DNA of 64,000 nt, taken from Streptomyces sp. TRM68416. Lineage in GTDB: Bacteria > Actinomycetota > Actinomycetes > Streptomycetales > Streptomycetaceae. Positions 1 through 8,735 of the stretch are shown here, in pieces (within the stretch, counting starts at the first letter, position 1; each line of letters opens with the position of its first letter). Made by a program: the position numbers and the translations under genes. Where the stretch lies: NCBI RefSeq assembly GCF_014596915.1, contig NZ_JACVWU010000020.1, forward strand, positions 120,285-184,284, written 5' to 3'. The notes under the pieces were generated by a model. That model ran no database searches. It worked only from the letters and a program-made list of their open reading frames with translations, and was not told the DNA's origin.

Positions 1-1494
1 CTCGGCCTGGATGTGCCGCACCCGTTTCCATCTGCGCTGCATCTCCCGGCGTTCGTCGTCACCCATCTCGGGCGAGATCCGCACCCCGATGTCGAAGGCC
101 CGCCGCAGCATCTGCTCGGACAGTTCGTCCGGCAGCTCCTCCACGGCCTCGATCTCCCTGAGCCGGCGCTTGGCCGCCTTGGCCGCGCGCACCGCGAGCG
201 CCTTCTCGAAGGCCTTCTCCCGCTCGGTGTCCGCCCGCACCCCGAGCCGCCGCACCAGCCACGGCAGGGTCAGCCCCTGGAGCACCAGCGTGGCCATGAT
301 CACCCCGAACGCGACGAACACGATCTCGTCCCGGTCGGGGAACGCGGACCCGTCGTCCACCTCCAGCGGAATCGCCAGGGCCAGCGCCACCGAGGCGACC
401 CCGCGCATCCCCGACCACCACATCACCACGGTCTCCCGCCAGCTCGTCGGGATGTCCTCGTCGTGGTCGCGCCGGGAGTGCAGGCGTTTGGTCAGCCAGG
501 TCGCCGGCAGCAGCCAGGCCAGCCGTACGAGGACCACGACGGCCACGACCGCCGCGGTCCACCCGAGCAGCTCGCCCCACCGCCCGGACGCCGTCCGCAC
601 GGCGTTGTGCAGTTCGAGCCCGATCAGCCCGAAGGCCACCCCGGTGACGAGCGTGTCGACGACGTCCCAGAACGTGTGCCCGGCGAGCCGGGTCATCACG
701 TCGTCGGCGTCGGTGGCGTACTCGGCGAGGAACAGCGCGGCGGTGAGCACGGCCAGCACCCCGGAGCCGTGCAGCTCCTCGGCGAGCACATAGGCGGCGT
801 ACGGCACCAGCAGCGTCAGGCCGATCTGGAGCGTGGGGTCCCCGAGCAGCCCCATGAGCCGGTTGGCGCCCCAGCCCAGGGCGAGTCCGACGGCCACCGC
901 CACGACCGCGGAGAGCACCAGGTCGAACCCGGCCCGCCAGGGCGAGAAGGTGCCGGTCACGACCGCCGCGATCGCCACGTGGTAGAGCACGATCGCGGTG
1001 ACGTCGTTGAAGAGCCCCTCCCCCTCCAGGATGGACACCAGTCGGCGGGGCAGCCCCAACTGGCCGGCGACGGCGGTGGCGGCGACCGGGTCGGGCGGCG
1101 CGACCAGCGCGCCGAGCGCGACGGCGGCGGCCAGGGACAGCCCGGGAATCACCGCGTTGGCGACGACGGCGACACACAAGGTCGTCACGAACACCAGCGC
1201 CACGGCCAGCAGCAGGATCGGCCGCACTCCCCCACTGCCCTATGGCGTGGGGGGACCCCCAGCCGCGAACTGCCGCCAGGAGGTGCGCCGTACGGCGGCG
1301 TAGAGCAGCGGCGGCAACAGCAGCGGCAGGATCAGCTCGGGCGGGATGTCGACGTACGGCACGAAATCGAGCAGCGCGAGCACGATCCCGAGGAGCGTCA
1401 TCAGCACGGGCGCCGGCAGTCCGAGCCGGTTCCCGACGGGGACGCTCACCACGGCCCCGAGCAACAGCACGAACAGCAGGGCCAACTGATCCAC
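1..1494 (-). pseudogene. CPA1-family Na+/H+ (K+/H+) antiporter, interrupted by an in-frame stop, 3' end outside window
   Basis: This encodes a multi-spanning monovalent cation/proton antiporter of the inner membrane. From the GTG at 1494 it reads MDQLALLFVLLL and about 84 residues, then meets TAG at 1242-1240. The same frame continues without another stop to the left edge and carries the family core: an ALVAPPDPVAATAV segment with the ion-binding Asp, an EGEGLFNDVTAIV helix, many hydrophobic helices, and a charged cytoplasmic tail rich in Lys, Arg and Glu. The stop lies inside a short GC-rich palindromic element (1226-1261) whose 36 bases keep the frame. The downstream part could only be translated by readthrough or by re-initiation, for example at the GTG at 1227. 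I infer a recently inactivated or split gene. A sequencing error is less likely because a whole element is present. Confidence 0.8.
1226..1261. repeat. Short palindromic C-rich/G-rich element inserted in the antiporter gene
   Basis: On the plus strand CCCCCAC (1229-1235) pairs with GTGGGGG (1247-1253), with an inner GCC/GGC and a four-base loop, followed by GGACCCCCA. It resembles a small interspersed element I recall as common between Streptomyces genes. Here it sits inside a coding region and supplies the in-frame TAG (1242-1240 on the minus strand). Its length, about 36 bases, is a multiple of three, so the host frame is kept on both sides. Confidence 0.7.
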
Positions 1495-1557
1495 GGTCAG
1501 CGCTCCGGTGTCTGGACGATCAAGAAGCCCCCGACGCCCAGAGTGCCACGCGGCTCC

Positions 1558-2028
1558 CTAGAGAACGCGCCGCATCGCCCGGTGCGCGATCCCCGCGTCC
1601 GGGAACTCCGGGCCGTAGGCCTCGTAGCCCAGCCGCTCGTAGAACCCCAGCGCATGCGTCTGCGCGTGCAGGTCCACCGCCTTCAGCCCCCGCGCGCGTG
1701 CCGCGTCCTCGACCGCACGCACCAGCGCGATGCCGACCCCGAGCCCGCGGGACGCCTTCGTCACGGCGAGCCGCCCGAGCGAACCGACGCCCGGGTCGTC
1801 CACTCCCTTCGCCGCGGCCGCCTCGCCGTACAGCAGCCGCCCGGCGCCGAGCGGCACCCCGTCCTCCCGGACGGCCAGCACATGCACGGCCACGGCGTCG
1901 TAGGCGTCGTACTCCAGGTCCTCGGGCACGCCCTGCTCGCCGACGAAGACCTCCCGGCGCACCGCGAAGCAGGCCTCACGGTCGGCGGCCTCCTCGGCGA
2001 CCCGCACGACGTACGACGGGACACTCAT
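1558..2028 (-). CDS. GNAT-family N-acetyltransferase
   Basis: A 156-residue single-domain acetyltransferase. The start ATG (2028) overlaps the stop of the rluD-like gene as ATGA, so the two are translationally coupled. The acetyl-CoA-binding region is visible as VTKASRGLGVGIALVRAVE (Arg/Gln-x-x-Gly-x-Gly/Ala type), preceded by a beta strand GSLGRLAV and followed by the typical ending AQTHALGFYERLGYEAYG. The family close to this (ElaA/YjcF type, with REVFVGEQGVPEDLE near the N-terminus) has no settled substrate. Because it is co-transcribed with lspA and rluD, a housekeeping role is likely, but the acceptor cannot be named from sequence. Confidence 0.9.
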   Translation of the reverse strand: MSVPSYVVRVAEEAADREACFAVRREVFVGEQGVPEDLEYDAYDAVAVHVLAVREDGVPLGAGRLLYGEAAAAKGVDDPGVGSLGRLAVTKASRGLGVGIALVRAVEDAARARGLKAVDLHAQTHALGFYERLGYEAYGPEFPDAGIAHRAMRRVL

Positions 2029-2969
2029 CCGTAGGTCTCCTCGCGCACCCGGTCCAGGGCGTTCTGCAGGTCCTCGGGGTAGTCGCAGGCGAACTCCACC
2101 CACTGGCCGTCGCCGGGGTGCTCGAAACCGAGCCGGACCGCGTGCAGCCACTGGCGGGTCAGCTTCAGCCGCTTGGCGAGGGTCGGGTCGGCGCCGTACG
2201 TCAGGTCGCCCACGCACGGGTGCCGGTGGGCGGCCATGTGGACGCGGATCTGGTGGGTGCGGCCGGTCTCCAGCTTCACGTCCAGCAGGGAGGCCGCACG
2301 GAACGCCTCGATGAGGTCGTAGTGGGTGACGGACGGCTTGCCGTCGGCCGTGACCGCCCACTTGTAGTCGTGGTTCGGGTGGCGGCCGATGGGCGCGTCG
2401 ATGGTGCCGCTGGTCGGGTCGGGGTGGCCCTGGACGAGCGTGTGGTAGCGCTTGTCGACCGTGCGCTCCTTGAACTGGCGCTTGAGCGACGTGTACGCGT
2501 ACTCGGACTTCGCCACGACCATCAGGCCCGAGGTGCCCACGTCGAGGCGGTGCACGATGCCCTGGCGCTCGGCGGCGCCGGAGGTGGAGATCCGGTACCC
2601 GGCGGCGGCGAGCCCGCCGATGACGGTGGGCCCGGTCCAGCCCGGCGACGGGTGGGCGGCGACCCCGACCGGCTTGACGATCACGACCACGTCATCGTCG
2701 TCGTGCACGATCTCCATGCCCTCGACCGGCTCGGCGACCACCTGCACCGGCGCGGGCGCCTGCGGCATCTCGACCTCCAGCCAGGCACCGCCGTGCACGC
2801 GCTCGGACTTGCCGACCACCGTGCCGTCGACCAGCACCTTGCCCGCCGCGGCGAGCTCCGCGGCCTTGGTACGGGAGAAGCCGAACATGCGGGAGATGGC
2901 GGCGTCGACGCGCTCGCCCTCCAGACCGTCCGGCACGGGCAGGGTACGGATCTCGGGAATCGTGCTCAC
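2025..2969 (-). CDS. rluD: RluD-type 23S rRNA pseudouridine synthase
   Basis: 314 residues. An N-terminal S4-like RNA-binding domain (about residues 10-75, with AAISRMFGFSRTKAAELAAAG) is followed by the pseudouridine synthase domain. The catalytic motif GIVHRLDVGTSGLMVVAK contains the conserved HRLD aspartate, and the ETGRTHQIRVHMA motif near residue 240 is also present. The family isomerises uridines in helix 69 of 23S rRNA. The exact target here is inferred. I chose GTG 2969 (VSTIPEIR) because the longer frame runs back into lspA. A CATACT box six bases upstream of this GTG may allow a leaderless start. The gene follows lspA on the same strand and ends in an ATGA overlap with the acetyltransferase. 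Confidence 0.93.
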   Translation of the reverse strand: MSTIPEIRTLPVPDGLEGERVDAAISRMFGFSRTKAAELAAAGKVLVDGTVVGKSERVHGGAWLEVEMPQAPAPVQVVAEPVEGMEIVHDDDDVVVIVKPVGVAAHPSPGWTGPTVIGGLAAAGYRISTSGAAERQGIVHRLDVGTSGLMVVAKSEYAYTSLKRQFKERTVDKRYHTLVQGHPDPTSGTIDAPIGRHPNHDYKWAVTADGKPSVTHYDLIEAFRAASLLDVKLETGRTHQIRVHMAAHRHPCVGDLTYGADPTLAKRLKLTRQWLHAVRLGFEHPGDGQWVEFACDYPEDLQNALDRVREETYG

Positions 2970-3022
2970 CCGTCGAGTATGCCGGACGGGTGAGACAGTC
3001 CCGCACGCGCGCCCCGAGGGGC

Positions 3023-3622
3023 TCAGTCCTTGTGGACGGTGCCGTCCGGGTCGAGCCCCTTGAACGACAGCAGCACGATCAGGATGCCGCCGCACACGAT
3101 CGCCGAGTCCGCGAGGTTGAAGACGGCGAAGTGCTTGGGCGCGATGAAGTCGACGACCGCGCCCTCGAAGACGCCCGGCGAACGGAAGATCCGGTCGGTG
3201 AGGTTGCCGAGCGCACCGCCGAGCAGCAGGCCGAGCGCGATCGCCCAGGGCAGGCTGTAGAGCTTGCGGGCGAGCCGGACGATCACCACGATCACGGCCG
3301 CCGCGATCACCGTGAAGATCACGGTGAAGGCCTCGCCGAAGCCGAAGGCCGCGCCGGCGTTCCGGATCGCCTCGAACCTCAGCCACTCCCCGATGATCTC
3401 GATGGGCTCGTGGTGCTCCAGCTTGGCCACCACGATCATCTTGCTGATCAGGTCGAGGGCGTACGCGAAGGCGGCGACCGCGAACAGGACGGCGATCCGT
3501 CGCTTGCCCCTGGGGCGCGCCTCGGAGCCATCCTGCCCCTCCGGGCCGGATGACTGCTCCGGCTCGGCCTCAGCCCCCTCTGGGGTGTCCGGCGTACCGA
3601 TGATGCGCTCCGCCTCTGCCAC
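3023..3622 (-). CDS. lspA: Lipoprotein signal peptidase (signal peptidase II)
   Basis: A 199-residue membrane aspartyl protease that removes signal peptides from diacylglyceryl-modified prolipoproteins. The first 45 residues are charged and Pro/Glu/Gly-rich, then four membrane helices follow: AVLFAVAAFAYALDLIS, FTVIFTVIAAAVIVVIV, LPWAIALGLLLGGALGNL and SAIVCGGILIVLLSF. Both catalytic aspartates are visible, in GNLTDRIFRSPG and in FAVFNLADSAI, together with VVDFIAPKHF. The N-terminal extension is longer than in E. coli LspA (164 residues), as is common in actinobacteria. The start is GTG 3622 with GAGGGA just upstream. It probably forms a unit with the RluD and GNAT genes. Confidence 0.95.
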   Translation of the reverse strand: MAEAERIIGTPDTPEGAEAEPEQSSGPEGQDGSEARPRGKRRIAVLFAVAAFAYALDLISKMIVVAKLEHHEPIEIIGEWLRFEAIRNAGAAFGFGEAFTVIFTVIAAAVIVVIVRLARKLYSLPWAIALGLLLGGALGNLTDRIFRSPGVFEGAVVDFIAPKHFAVFNLADSAIVCGGILIVLLSFKGLDPDGTVHKD

Positions 3623-3684
3623 GTGAGTCCCTCAACCCTAGGTACCTGACTGAGGACGAGGGTACGGCACGCCCGACACCACCC

Positions 3685-4917
3685 TCAGTACCGGCGTTCC
3701 TGCTTCTGCTTGCACTCCACGCACAGCGTCGCGCGCGGGAATGCCTGCATACGGGCCTTGCCGATGGGGTTCCCGCAGTTCTCGCACAGACCGTAGGTGC
3801 CCGCGTCGAGCCGTTCCAGGGCCCGCTCGGTCTGGGTGAGCATCTCGCGCGCGTTGGCGGCGAGCGCCATCTCGTGCTCACGCGTGATGTTCTTGGTGCC
3901 GGTGTCCGCCTGGTCGTCCCCCGCGCCGTCCCCGGAGTCCCGCATCAGGCCGGCCAGCGATTCCTCGGAGGAGGTGATCTCCGTCCGCAGCCGCAGCGCC
4001 TCGGCCTGCAGCTCCGCCCGCGCCTCCTCGACCTCCTCCGGGGTCCACGGATCCTCACCGGGACGCACCGCGAGCTCGCCGGGCTCCACCGCGGCGACAC
4101 GCGCCTTGGGAACGGCGGCCTTGTCCGCCGTGGCCGTGCCAGGAGTCTTCTTCGCAACCACCGTCGTGGCTCCCGTCTGCTCCGCGGCCTGGGCCGCACC
4201 CGCCTTCTTGGCCGTGCTCTTCTTGGCCGTGCTCTGCTTGGTCGTGTTCTGCTTGGCCGTGCTCTTCGCGGCGGCGGCCTTCGGAGCCGCCTCGGTCCCG
4301 GCCTTCTCGGTGGCCGCCTTCGCCGCTACGGCCTTCTTCGCGCCGGTCCTCTTGGCGGCCGTCTTCTTGAGCGCCGCCTTGTCGGCGACCGCCTCCTCGA
4401 CCGCCACCGTCTCGGCGCCCGTCTTCTTGGCGGCCGACTTGGCGGCCGTCTTCTTGACCGCTGCCTTCTTGACCGCCGCCTTCTTGACGGCCGTCTTCCT
4501 GGCCGCCGCCTTCTTCACCGCGGCCGCCGGTCTCGCGACCTCCGCCTCGGCGTCCGTCTTCGACGGAACCGCCCCCGAAGCCGTCGCCTGCCGGACGGCG
4601 GTCTTCTTGGCCGCGCTCTCCTTGGCGGCCGTCTTCTTGGCGGCCGACTTCTTGGCGGCCGTCTTCTTGGCGGCCGTCTTGGTGGACGTCTTGGCGGCTG
4701 TCTTTGTGGCCGTCGACTTCGTGGCCGCGGTCTTGCCGGCCGTCTTCCCAGCGCTCTCCCCCCGCGCCGTCTTCACCGGTCTCACCGCCTCGGCGGCCCG
4801 CTTCGCGGACCCGCCGTGCGTGCTCTTCTTGCCCGTCACGTCCTTGGCCGCACCGCCGGAGGCACTCGTGGACCTGCCGGACGCCGACTGCTGTACGGCG
4901 GTCTTCTTCGCCACCAT
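3685..4917 (-). CDS. DksA/TraR-type zinc-finger protein with a long histone-H1-like Lys/Ala/Thr tail
   Basis: 410 residues in two parts. Residues about 1-280 are low-complexity and strongly basic, built of degenerate KKTAAK, KKAAVK and KKSTAK units like eukaryotic H1 tails and bacterial HC1 proteins. The C-terminal 110 residues hold a Glu/Arg-rich helix followed by a C4 zinc finger of DksA/TraR type (CENCGNPIGKARM then CVECKQK). The DxxDxA coiled-coil-tip motif of true DksA is not apparent. Start ATG 4917 has AAGGGG eight bases upstream; a longer reading from 4995 has no such site. Likely a DNA- or nucleoid-associated protein, or an RNA-polymerase secondary-channel factor with a DNA-binding tail. 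The direct target is unknown. A TCACATATTGTGA palindrome overlaps its leader. Confidence 0.85.
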   Translation of the reverse strand: MVAKKTAVQQSASGRSTSASGGAAKDVTGKKSTHGGSAKRAAEAVRPVKTARGESAGKTAGKTAATKSTATKTAAKTSTKTAAKKTAAKKSAAKKTAAKESAAKKTAVRQATASGAVPSKTDAEAEVARPAAAVKKAAARKTAVKKAAVKKAAVKKTAAKSAAKKTGAETVAVEEAVADKAALKKTAAKRTGAKKAVAAKAATEKAGTEAAPKAAAAKSTAKQNTTKQSTAKKSTAKKAGAAQAAEQTGATTVVAKKTPGTATADKAAVPKARVAAVEPGELAVRPGEDPWTPEEVEEARAELQAEALRLRTEITSSEESLAGLMRDSGDGAGDDQADTGTKNITREHEMALAANAREMLTQTERALERLDAGTYGLCENCGNPIGKARMQAFPRATLCVECKQKQERRY

Positions 4918-4930
4918 GGCCGCGGCCCCT

Positions 4931-4943
4931 TCACATATTGTGA
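4931..4943. promoter_or_regulatory. 13-bp palindrome in the leader of the zinc-finger/H1-like gene
   Basis: TCACA-TAT-TGTGA is a perfect inverted repeat 14 bases before the start codon of the H1-like zinc-finger gene and just before its ribosome-binding site. It could be an operator or an RNA element. No regulator is identified. Confidence 0.4.
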
Positions 4944-5214
4944 TCTTGCACGCGAATCGTGCTGGGACGATAAATCGACTTGAGTCCCGCGGCAATGGGG
5001 CACACCGCCCGATTCGCCCGCCCCGCGGATGCCGCGCGGCAGATCTGCAAGCGTTGTGCCCAGCTCCCCGCCGGGTAATCCGCCCAGTCGACCGTCCCGG
5101 AATCCGAACACCCGTACCGCTCCATTCGGGTCACCGCAGACCGTGTACCCCCCGCGCCCCATGGCCCGGCCCCAGGCGCCGGAAAAGCGGTCGGCCGCTG
5201 TCCCCGCGGCGCCG
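4944..5214. other. Divergent intergenic region between the H1-like gene and ileS
   Basis: About 270 bases with no supported gene. It should hold the promoters for the two diverging genes. On the minus side I see AT-richer sequence around 4965-4980 but no convincing -35/-10 pair. On the plus side a -10-like TACACT lies at 5215-5220. Confidence 0.5.
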
Positions 5215-5220
5215 TACACT
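5215..5220 (+). promoter_or_regulatory. Predicted -10 element of the ileS promoter
   Basis: TACACT lies seven to eight bases before the first paired part of the T-box leader (from about 5228). That position fits a transcription start at the 5' edge of the riboswitch. A matching -35 hexamer is not obvious. Confidence 0.45.
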
Positions 5221-5225
5221 GGGCG

Positions 5226-5516
5226 AAGCGAAAGGCATGGATGGGGACGAGTAGCGCCGTACGCAGCCCAGAGCGACCCGGGGACGGTGGAAGCCCGGGG
5301 GCGAGCGCGACGTGAACATCACCCCGGAGCCGCCGGAAGAACGCCCCGCAGGGGTCAGTAGAACCGGCTCGCGACCCCAATGAGGGGGCTTACCGGCGTG
5401 TGCGGCACACCGGGGAGCCAAGGAGGGTGGTACCGCGGGAGCGCGCCGAAGGCGGCGCAGGAAATGACGTAGCTCTCGTCCCTCCGGACGGAAGGCAGCA
5501 AGTCCGCCGGAGGAAG
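5226..5516 (+). promoter_or_regulatory. T-box riboswitch (translational type) for ileS
   Basis: This leader senses uncharged tRNA-Ile. It begins with the typical ATGGGGACGAGTA at about 5237-5249, has an ATC isoleucine specifier codon at 5318-5320, and carries the T-box AGGGTGGTACCGCG at 5424-5437 that pairs with the tRNA acceptor end. Downstream there is no U-tract terminator. Instead TCCCTCCGG (about 5479-5487) is nearly the exact complement of CCGGAGGAA (5507-5515), which contains the ileS ribosome-binding site. Actinobacterial ileS T-boxes of this kind are known to act on translation by hiding or freeing the ribosome-binding site. The pairing partners were found by eye. Confidence 0.93.
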
Positions 5517-5523
5517 CTCGCTG

Positions 5524-8500
5524 ATGACAACGCCGACGTACCGCCAAGTGCCCGCACAGGTCGACCTGCCCGCCCTCGAGCACGCCGTGCTCGACTTCTG
5601 GCGCGAGCAGAAGATCTTCGCCAAGAGCCTGGAGCAGTCCGAGGGCCGCCCCGAGTGGGTGTTCTACGAGGGCCCGCCCACCGCCAACGGCATGCCGGGC
5701 GCCCACCACATCGAGGCCCGCGTCTTCAAGGACGTCTTCCCGCGCTTCCGCACCATGCGCGGCTACCACGTGGCCCGCAAGGCCGGCTGGGACTGCCACG
5801 GCCTCCCGGTGGAGCTGGCGGTCGAGAAGGAGCTCGGCTTCTCCGGCAAGCAGGACATCGAGAAGTACGGCATCGCCGAGTTCAACGCCAAGTGCCGCGA
5901 GTCCGTGACCCGGCACACCGACGCCTTCGCCGCGCTGACGACCCGCATGGGCTACTGGGTCGACCTGGACGACGCGTACCGGACGATGGACCCGGAGTAC
6001 GTCGAGTCGGTCTGGTGGTCGCTGAAGGAGATCTTCAACAAGGGCCTGCTGGTCCAGGACCACCGCGTCGCCCCCTGGTGCCCGCGCTGCGGCACCGGCC
6101 TGTCCGACCACGAGCTGGCGCAGGGCTACGAGACGGTCGTCGACCCCTCGGTCTATGTCCGTTTCCCGCTCACCTCCGGTCCGCTCGCCGGCGAGGCCGC
6201 GCTCCTCGTCTGGACGACGACCCCCTGGACACTGGTCTCCAACACCGCGGTCGCCGCGCACCCCGACGTCACCTACGTCGTCGCGACGGACGGTGAGGAG
6301 AAGCTCGTCGTCGCCGAGCCGCTGCTCGCCAAGGCGCTCGGCGAGGGCTGGGAGAGCACCGGCCAGTCCTTCACGGGCGCCGAGATGGAGCGCTGGACCT
6401 ATCAACGACCGTTCGAGCTCGTGGAGTTCCCGGCCGAGGCGCACTTCGTCGTCAACGCCGAGTACGTCACGACCGAGGACGGTACGGGTCTGGTCCACCA
6501 GTCCCCCGCTTTCGGTGAGGACGACCTCAAGGTCTGCCGCGGCTACGGCCTGCCGGTGGTGAACCCGGTCCGCCCGGACGGCACCTTCGAGGAGGACGTC
6601 CCCCTGGTCGGCGGCGTCTTCTTCAAGAAGGCGGACGAACGGCTCACCGAGGACCTCCAGCAGCGCGGTCTGCTCTTCCGGCACATCCCGTACGAGCACA
6701 GCTACCCGCACTGCTGGCGCTGCCACACCGCGCTCCTCTACTACGCGCAGCCGTCCTGGTACATCCGCACCACCGCGGTCAAGGACCGTCTCCTCCAGGA
6801 GAACGAGAACACCAACTGGTTCCCGGACACGGTCAAGCACGGCCGCTTCGGCGACTGGCTGCAGAACAACATCGACTGGGCCCTGTCCCGCAACCGCTAC
6901 TGGGGCACCCCGCTGCCGGTCTGGCGCTGCGAGGACGACCACCTCACCTGCGTCGGCTCCCGCGCGGAGCTCAGCGAGCTGACCGGCGCGGACCACTCCG
7001 GGCTCGACCCGCACCGCCCGTTCATCGACGCGGTCACCTTCGCCTGCCGCCACGACGGCTGCGGAAAGACGGCCACGCGCGTGCCGGAGGTCATCGACGC
7101 CTGGTACGACTCGGGTTCGATGCCGTTCGCGCAGTGGGGCTACCCGTACAAGAACAAGGAGCTGTTCGAGAGCCGGTACCCCGCGCAGTTCATCAGCGAG
7201 GCCATCGACCAGACCCGTGGCTGGTTCTACACGCTGATGGCGGTCGGCACGCTGGTCTTCGACAAGTCGTCGTACGAGAACGTCGTCTGCCTCGGCCACA
7301 TCCTCGCCGAGGACGGCCGCAAGATGTCCAAGCACCTGGGCAACACGCTGGACCCGATCCCGCTGATGGACCGGCACGGCGCGGACGCGGTGCGCTGGTT
7401 CATGGCGGCCGGCGGCTCCCCGTGGGCGGCGCGCCGCGTGGGCCACGGCACGATCCAGGAGGTCGTCCGCAAGACGCTCCTCACGTACTGGAACACGGTC
7501 GCCTTCCAGGCCCTGTACGCCCGTACGTCGAACTGGGCGCCGTCCGCCGCGGACCCGGCCCCGGCCGACCGCCCGCTGCTGGACCGCTGGCTGCTGTCCG
7601 AACTGCACGCGCTGACCGACCAGGTGACGCAGGCGCTGGAGGCCTACGACACCCAGCGCGCCGGAAAACTGCTCTCGGCGTTCGTCGACGACCTGTCCAA
7701 CTGGTACGTCCGGCGCTCCCGTCGCCGCTTCTGGCAGGGCGACAAGGCGGCGCTGCGCACCCTGCACGAGGTCGTCGAGACGGTCACGCAGCTGATGGCT
7801 CCGCTGACCCCGTTCATCACCGAGCGGGTCTGGCAGGACCTGGTGGTGCCGGTCACCCCCGGCGCCCCGGAGTCCGTCCATCTGTCGCCGTGGCCCGAGG
7901 CGGACCTGTCGGCGATCGACCCGGAGCTGTCGAAGCAGATGCTCCTGGTCCGCCGGCTGGTCGAGCTGGGCCGTGCCACGCGCGCGGAGTCGGGCGTCAA
8001 GACCCGCCAGCCGCTGAAGCGCGCGCTGGTCGCGGCGGCCGGTTTCGAGGCCCTCTCCCCCGAGCTGCACACGCAGATCACGGAGGAGCTGAACGTCGAG
8101 TCGCTGGCCTCGCTGTCGGAGGTGGGCGGTTCGCTGGTCGACACGACGGCGAAGGCCAACTTCCGCGCGCTGGGCAAGCGCTTCGGCAAGCGGGTGCAGG
8201 ACGTGGCGAAGGCCGTGGCCGCCGCCGACGCGGCCGCCCTGTCGCTGGCCCTGCGCGAGGGAACGGCCTCGGTCGAGGTCGACGGCGAGACCGTCACCCT
8301 GGCCCCCGACGAGGTCATCATCACCGAGACCCCGCGCGAGGGCTGGTCGGTGGCGTCCGACTCCGGCTCGACGGTCGCCCTGGACCTGGAGATCACGGAG
8401 GAGCTGCGCCGGGCCGGCCTGGCCCGTGACGCCATCCGCCTGATCCAGGAGGCCCGCAAGAACAGCGGCCTGGACGTGGCCGACCGGATCGCGCTGCGGT

Positions 8501-8667
8501 GGGTCTCGACCGACCCGGCGACGGTCGCCGCCCTGACCGAGCACACCGGCCTCATCGCCGACGAGGTCCTGGCCACGGACTTCGCCCAGGGCGAGGCGGA
8601 CGACACGTACGGCTCCGCCTTCACCGACGAGGGCCTTGCGCTGACGTTCCGCCTGCGCAAGGCGTAA
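5524..8667 (+). CDS. ileS: Isoleucyl-tRNA synthetase, type 2 (IleRS2) with GXHH signature
   Basis: A 1047-residue class I synthetase charging tRNA-Ile. The Rossmann catalytic core starts at FYEGPPTANGMPGAHH, the CP1 editing domain spans about residues 190-400, the KMSKH loop is at residues 600-604, and an anticodon-binding helical domain with a C-terminal extension follows. The length and sequence style are those of the eukaryote-like IleRS2 clade. The first signature motif, normally HXGH, reads G59-A60-H61-H62, so the first and third positions are exchanged; this variant is described for mupirocin-hyper-resistant IleRS2 enzymes. ATG 5524 follows GGAGGAAG by seven bases. Expression is under the T-box upstream. 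Confidence 0.97.
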   Translation: MTTPTYRQVPAQVDLPALEHAVLDFWREQKIFAKSLEQSEGRPEWVFYEGPPTANGMPGAHHIEARVFKDVFPRFRTMRGYHVARKAGWDCHGLPVELAVEKELGFSGKQDIEKYGIAEFNAKCRESVTRHTDAFAALTTRMGYWVDLDDAYRTMDPEYVESVWWSLKEIFNKGLLVQDHRVAPWCPRCGTGLSDHELAQGYETVVDPSVYVRFPLTSGPLAGEAALLVWTTTPWTLVSNTAVAAHPDVTYVVATDGEEKLVVAEPLLAKALGEGWESTGQSFTGAEMERWTYQRPFELVEFPAEAHFVVNAEYVTTEDGTGLVHQSPAFGEDDLKVCRGYGLPVVNPVRPDGTFEEDVPLVGGVFFKKADERLTEDLQQRGLLFRHIPYEHSYPHCWRCHTALLYYAQPSWYIRTTAVKDRLLQENENTNWFPDTVKHGRFGDWLQNNIDWALSRNRYWGTPLPVWRCEDDHLTCVGSRAELSELTGADHSGLDPHRPFIDAVTFACRHDGCGKTATRVPEVIDAWYDSGSMPFAQWGYPYKNKELFESRYPAQFISEAIDQTRGWFYTLMAVGTLVFDKSSYENVVCLGHILAEDGRKMSKHLGNTLDPIPLMDRHGADAVRWFMAAGGSPWAARRVGHGTIQEVVRKTLLTYWNTVAFQALYARTSNWAPSAADPAPADRPLLDRWLLSELHALTDQVTQALEAYDTQRAGKLLSAFVDDLSNWYVRRSRRRFWQGDKAALRTLHEVVETVTQLMAPLTPFITERVWQDLVVPVTPGAPESVHLSPWPEADLSAIDPELSKQMLLVRRLVELGRATRAESGVKTRQPLKRALVAAAGFEALSPELHTQITEELNVESLASLSEVGGSLVDTTAKANFRALGKRFGKRVQDVAKAVAAADAAALSLALREGTASVEVDGETVTLAPDEVIITETPREGWSVASDSGSTVALDLEITEELRRAGLARDAIRLIQEARKNSGLDVADRIALRWVSTDPATVAALTEHTGLIADEVLATDFAQGEADDTYGSAFTDEGLALTFRLRKA

Positions 8668-8680
8668 GCCACACGCAACA

Positions 8681-8719
8681 GAAGGCCCGGCCCCAGAAAA
8701 GAAGGGGGACCGGGCCTTC
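8681..8719 (+). terminator. Terminator hairpin after ileS
   Basis: GAAGGCCCGG (8681-8690) pairs with CCGGGCCTTC (8710-8719) around a purine-rich loop, 14 bases after the ileS stop codon. It ends in TCTCC, so it is only weakly U-tailed, as is usual in Streptomyces. Confidence 0.8.
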
Positions 8720-8735
8720 TCCGCAGCCTGCGGCC

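Noticed and set aside
13..2034. 673-codon plus-strand frame opposite the antiporter, acetyltransferase and promoter
   Set aside because: Extremely rich in Arg, His, Pro and Gly, no domain, antisense to three recognisable genes.
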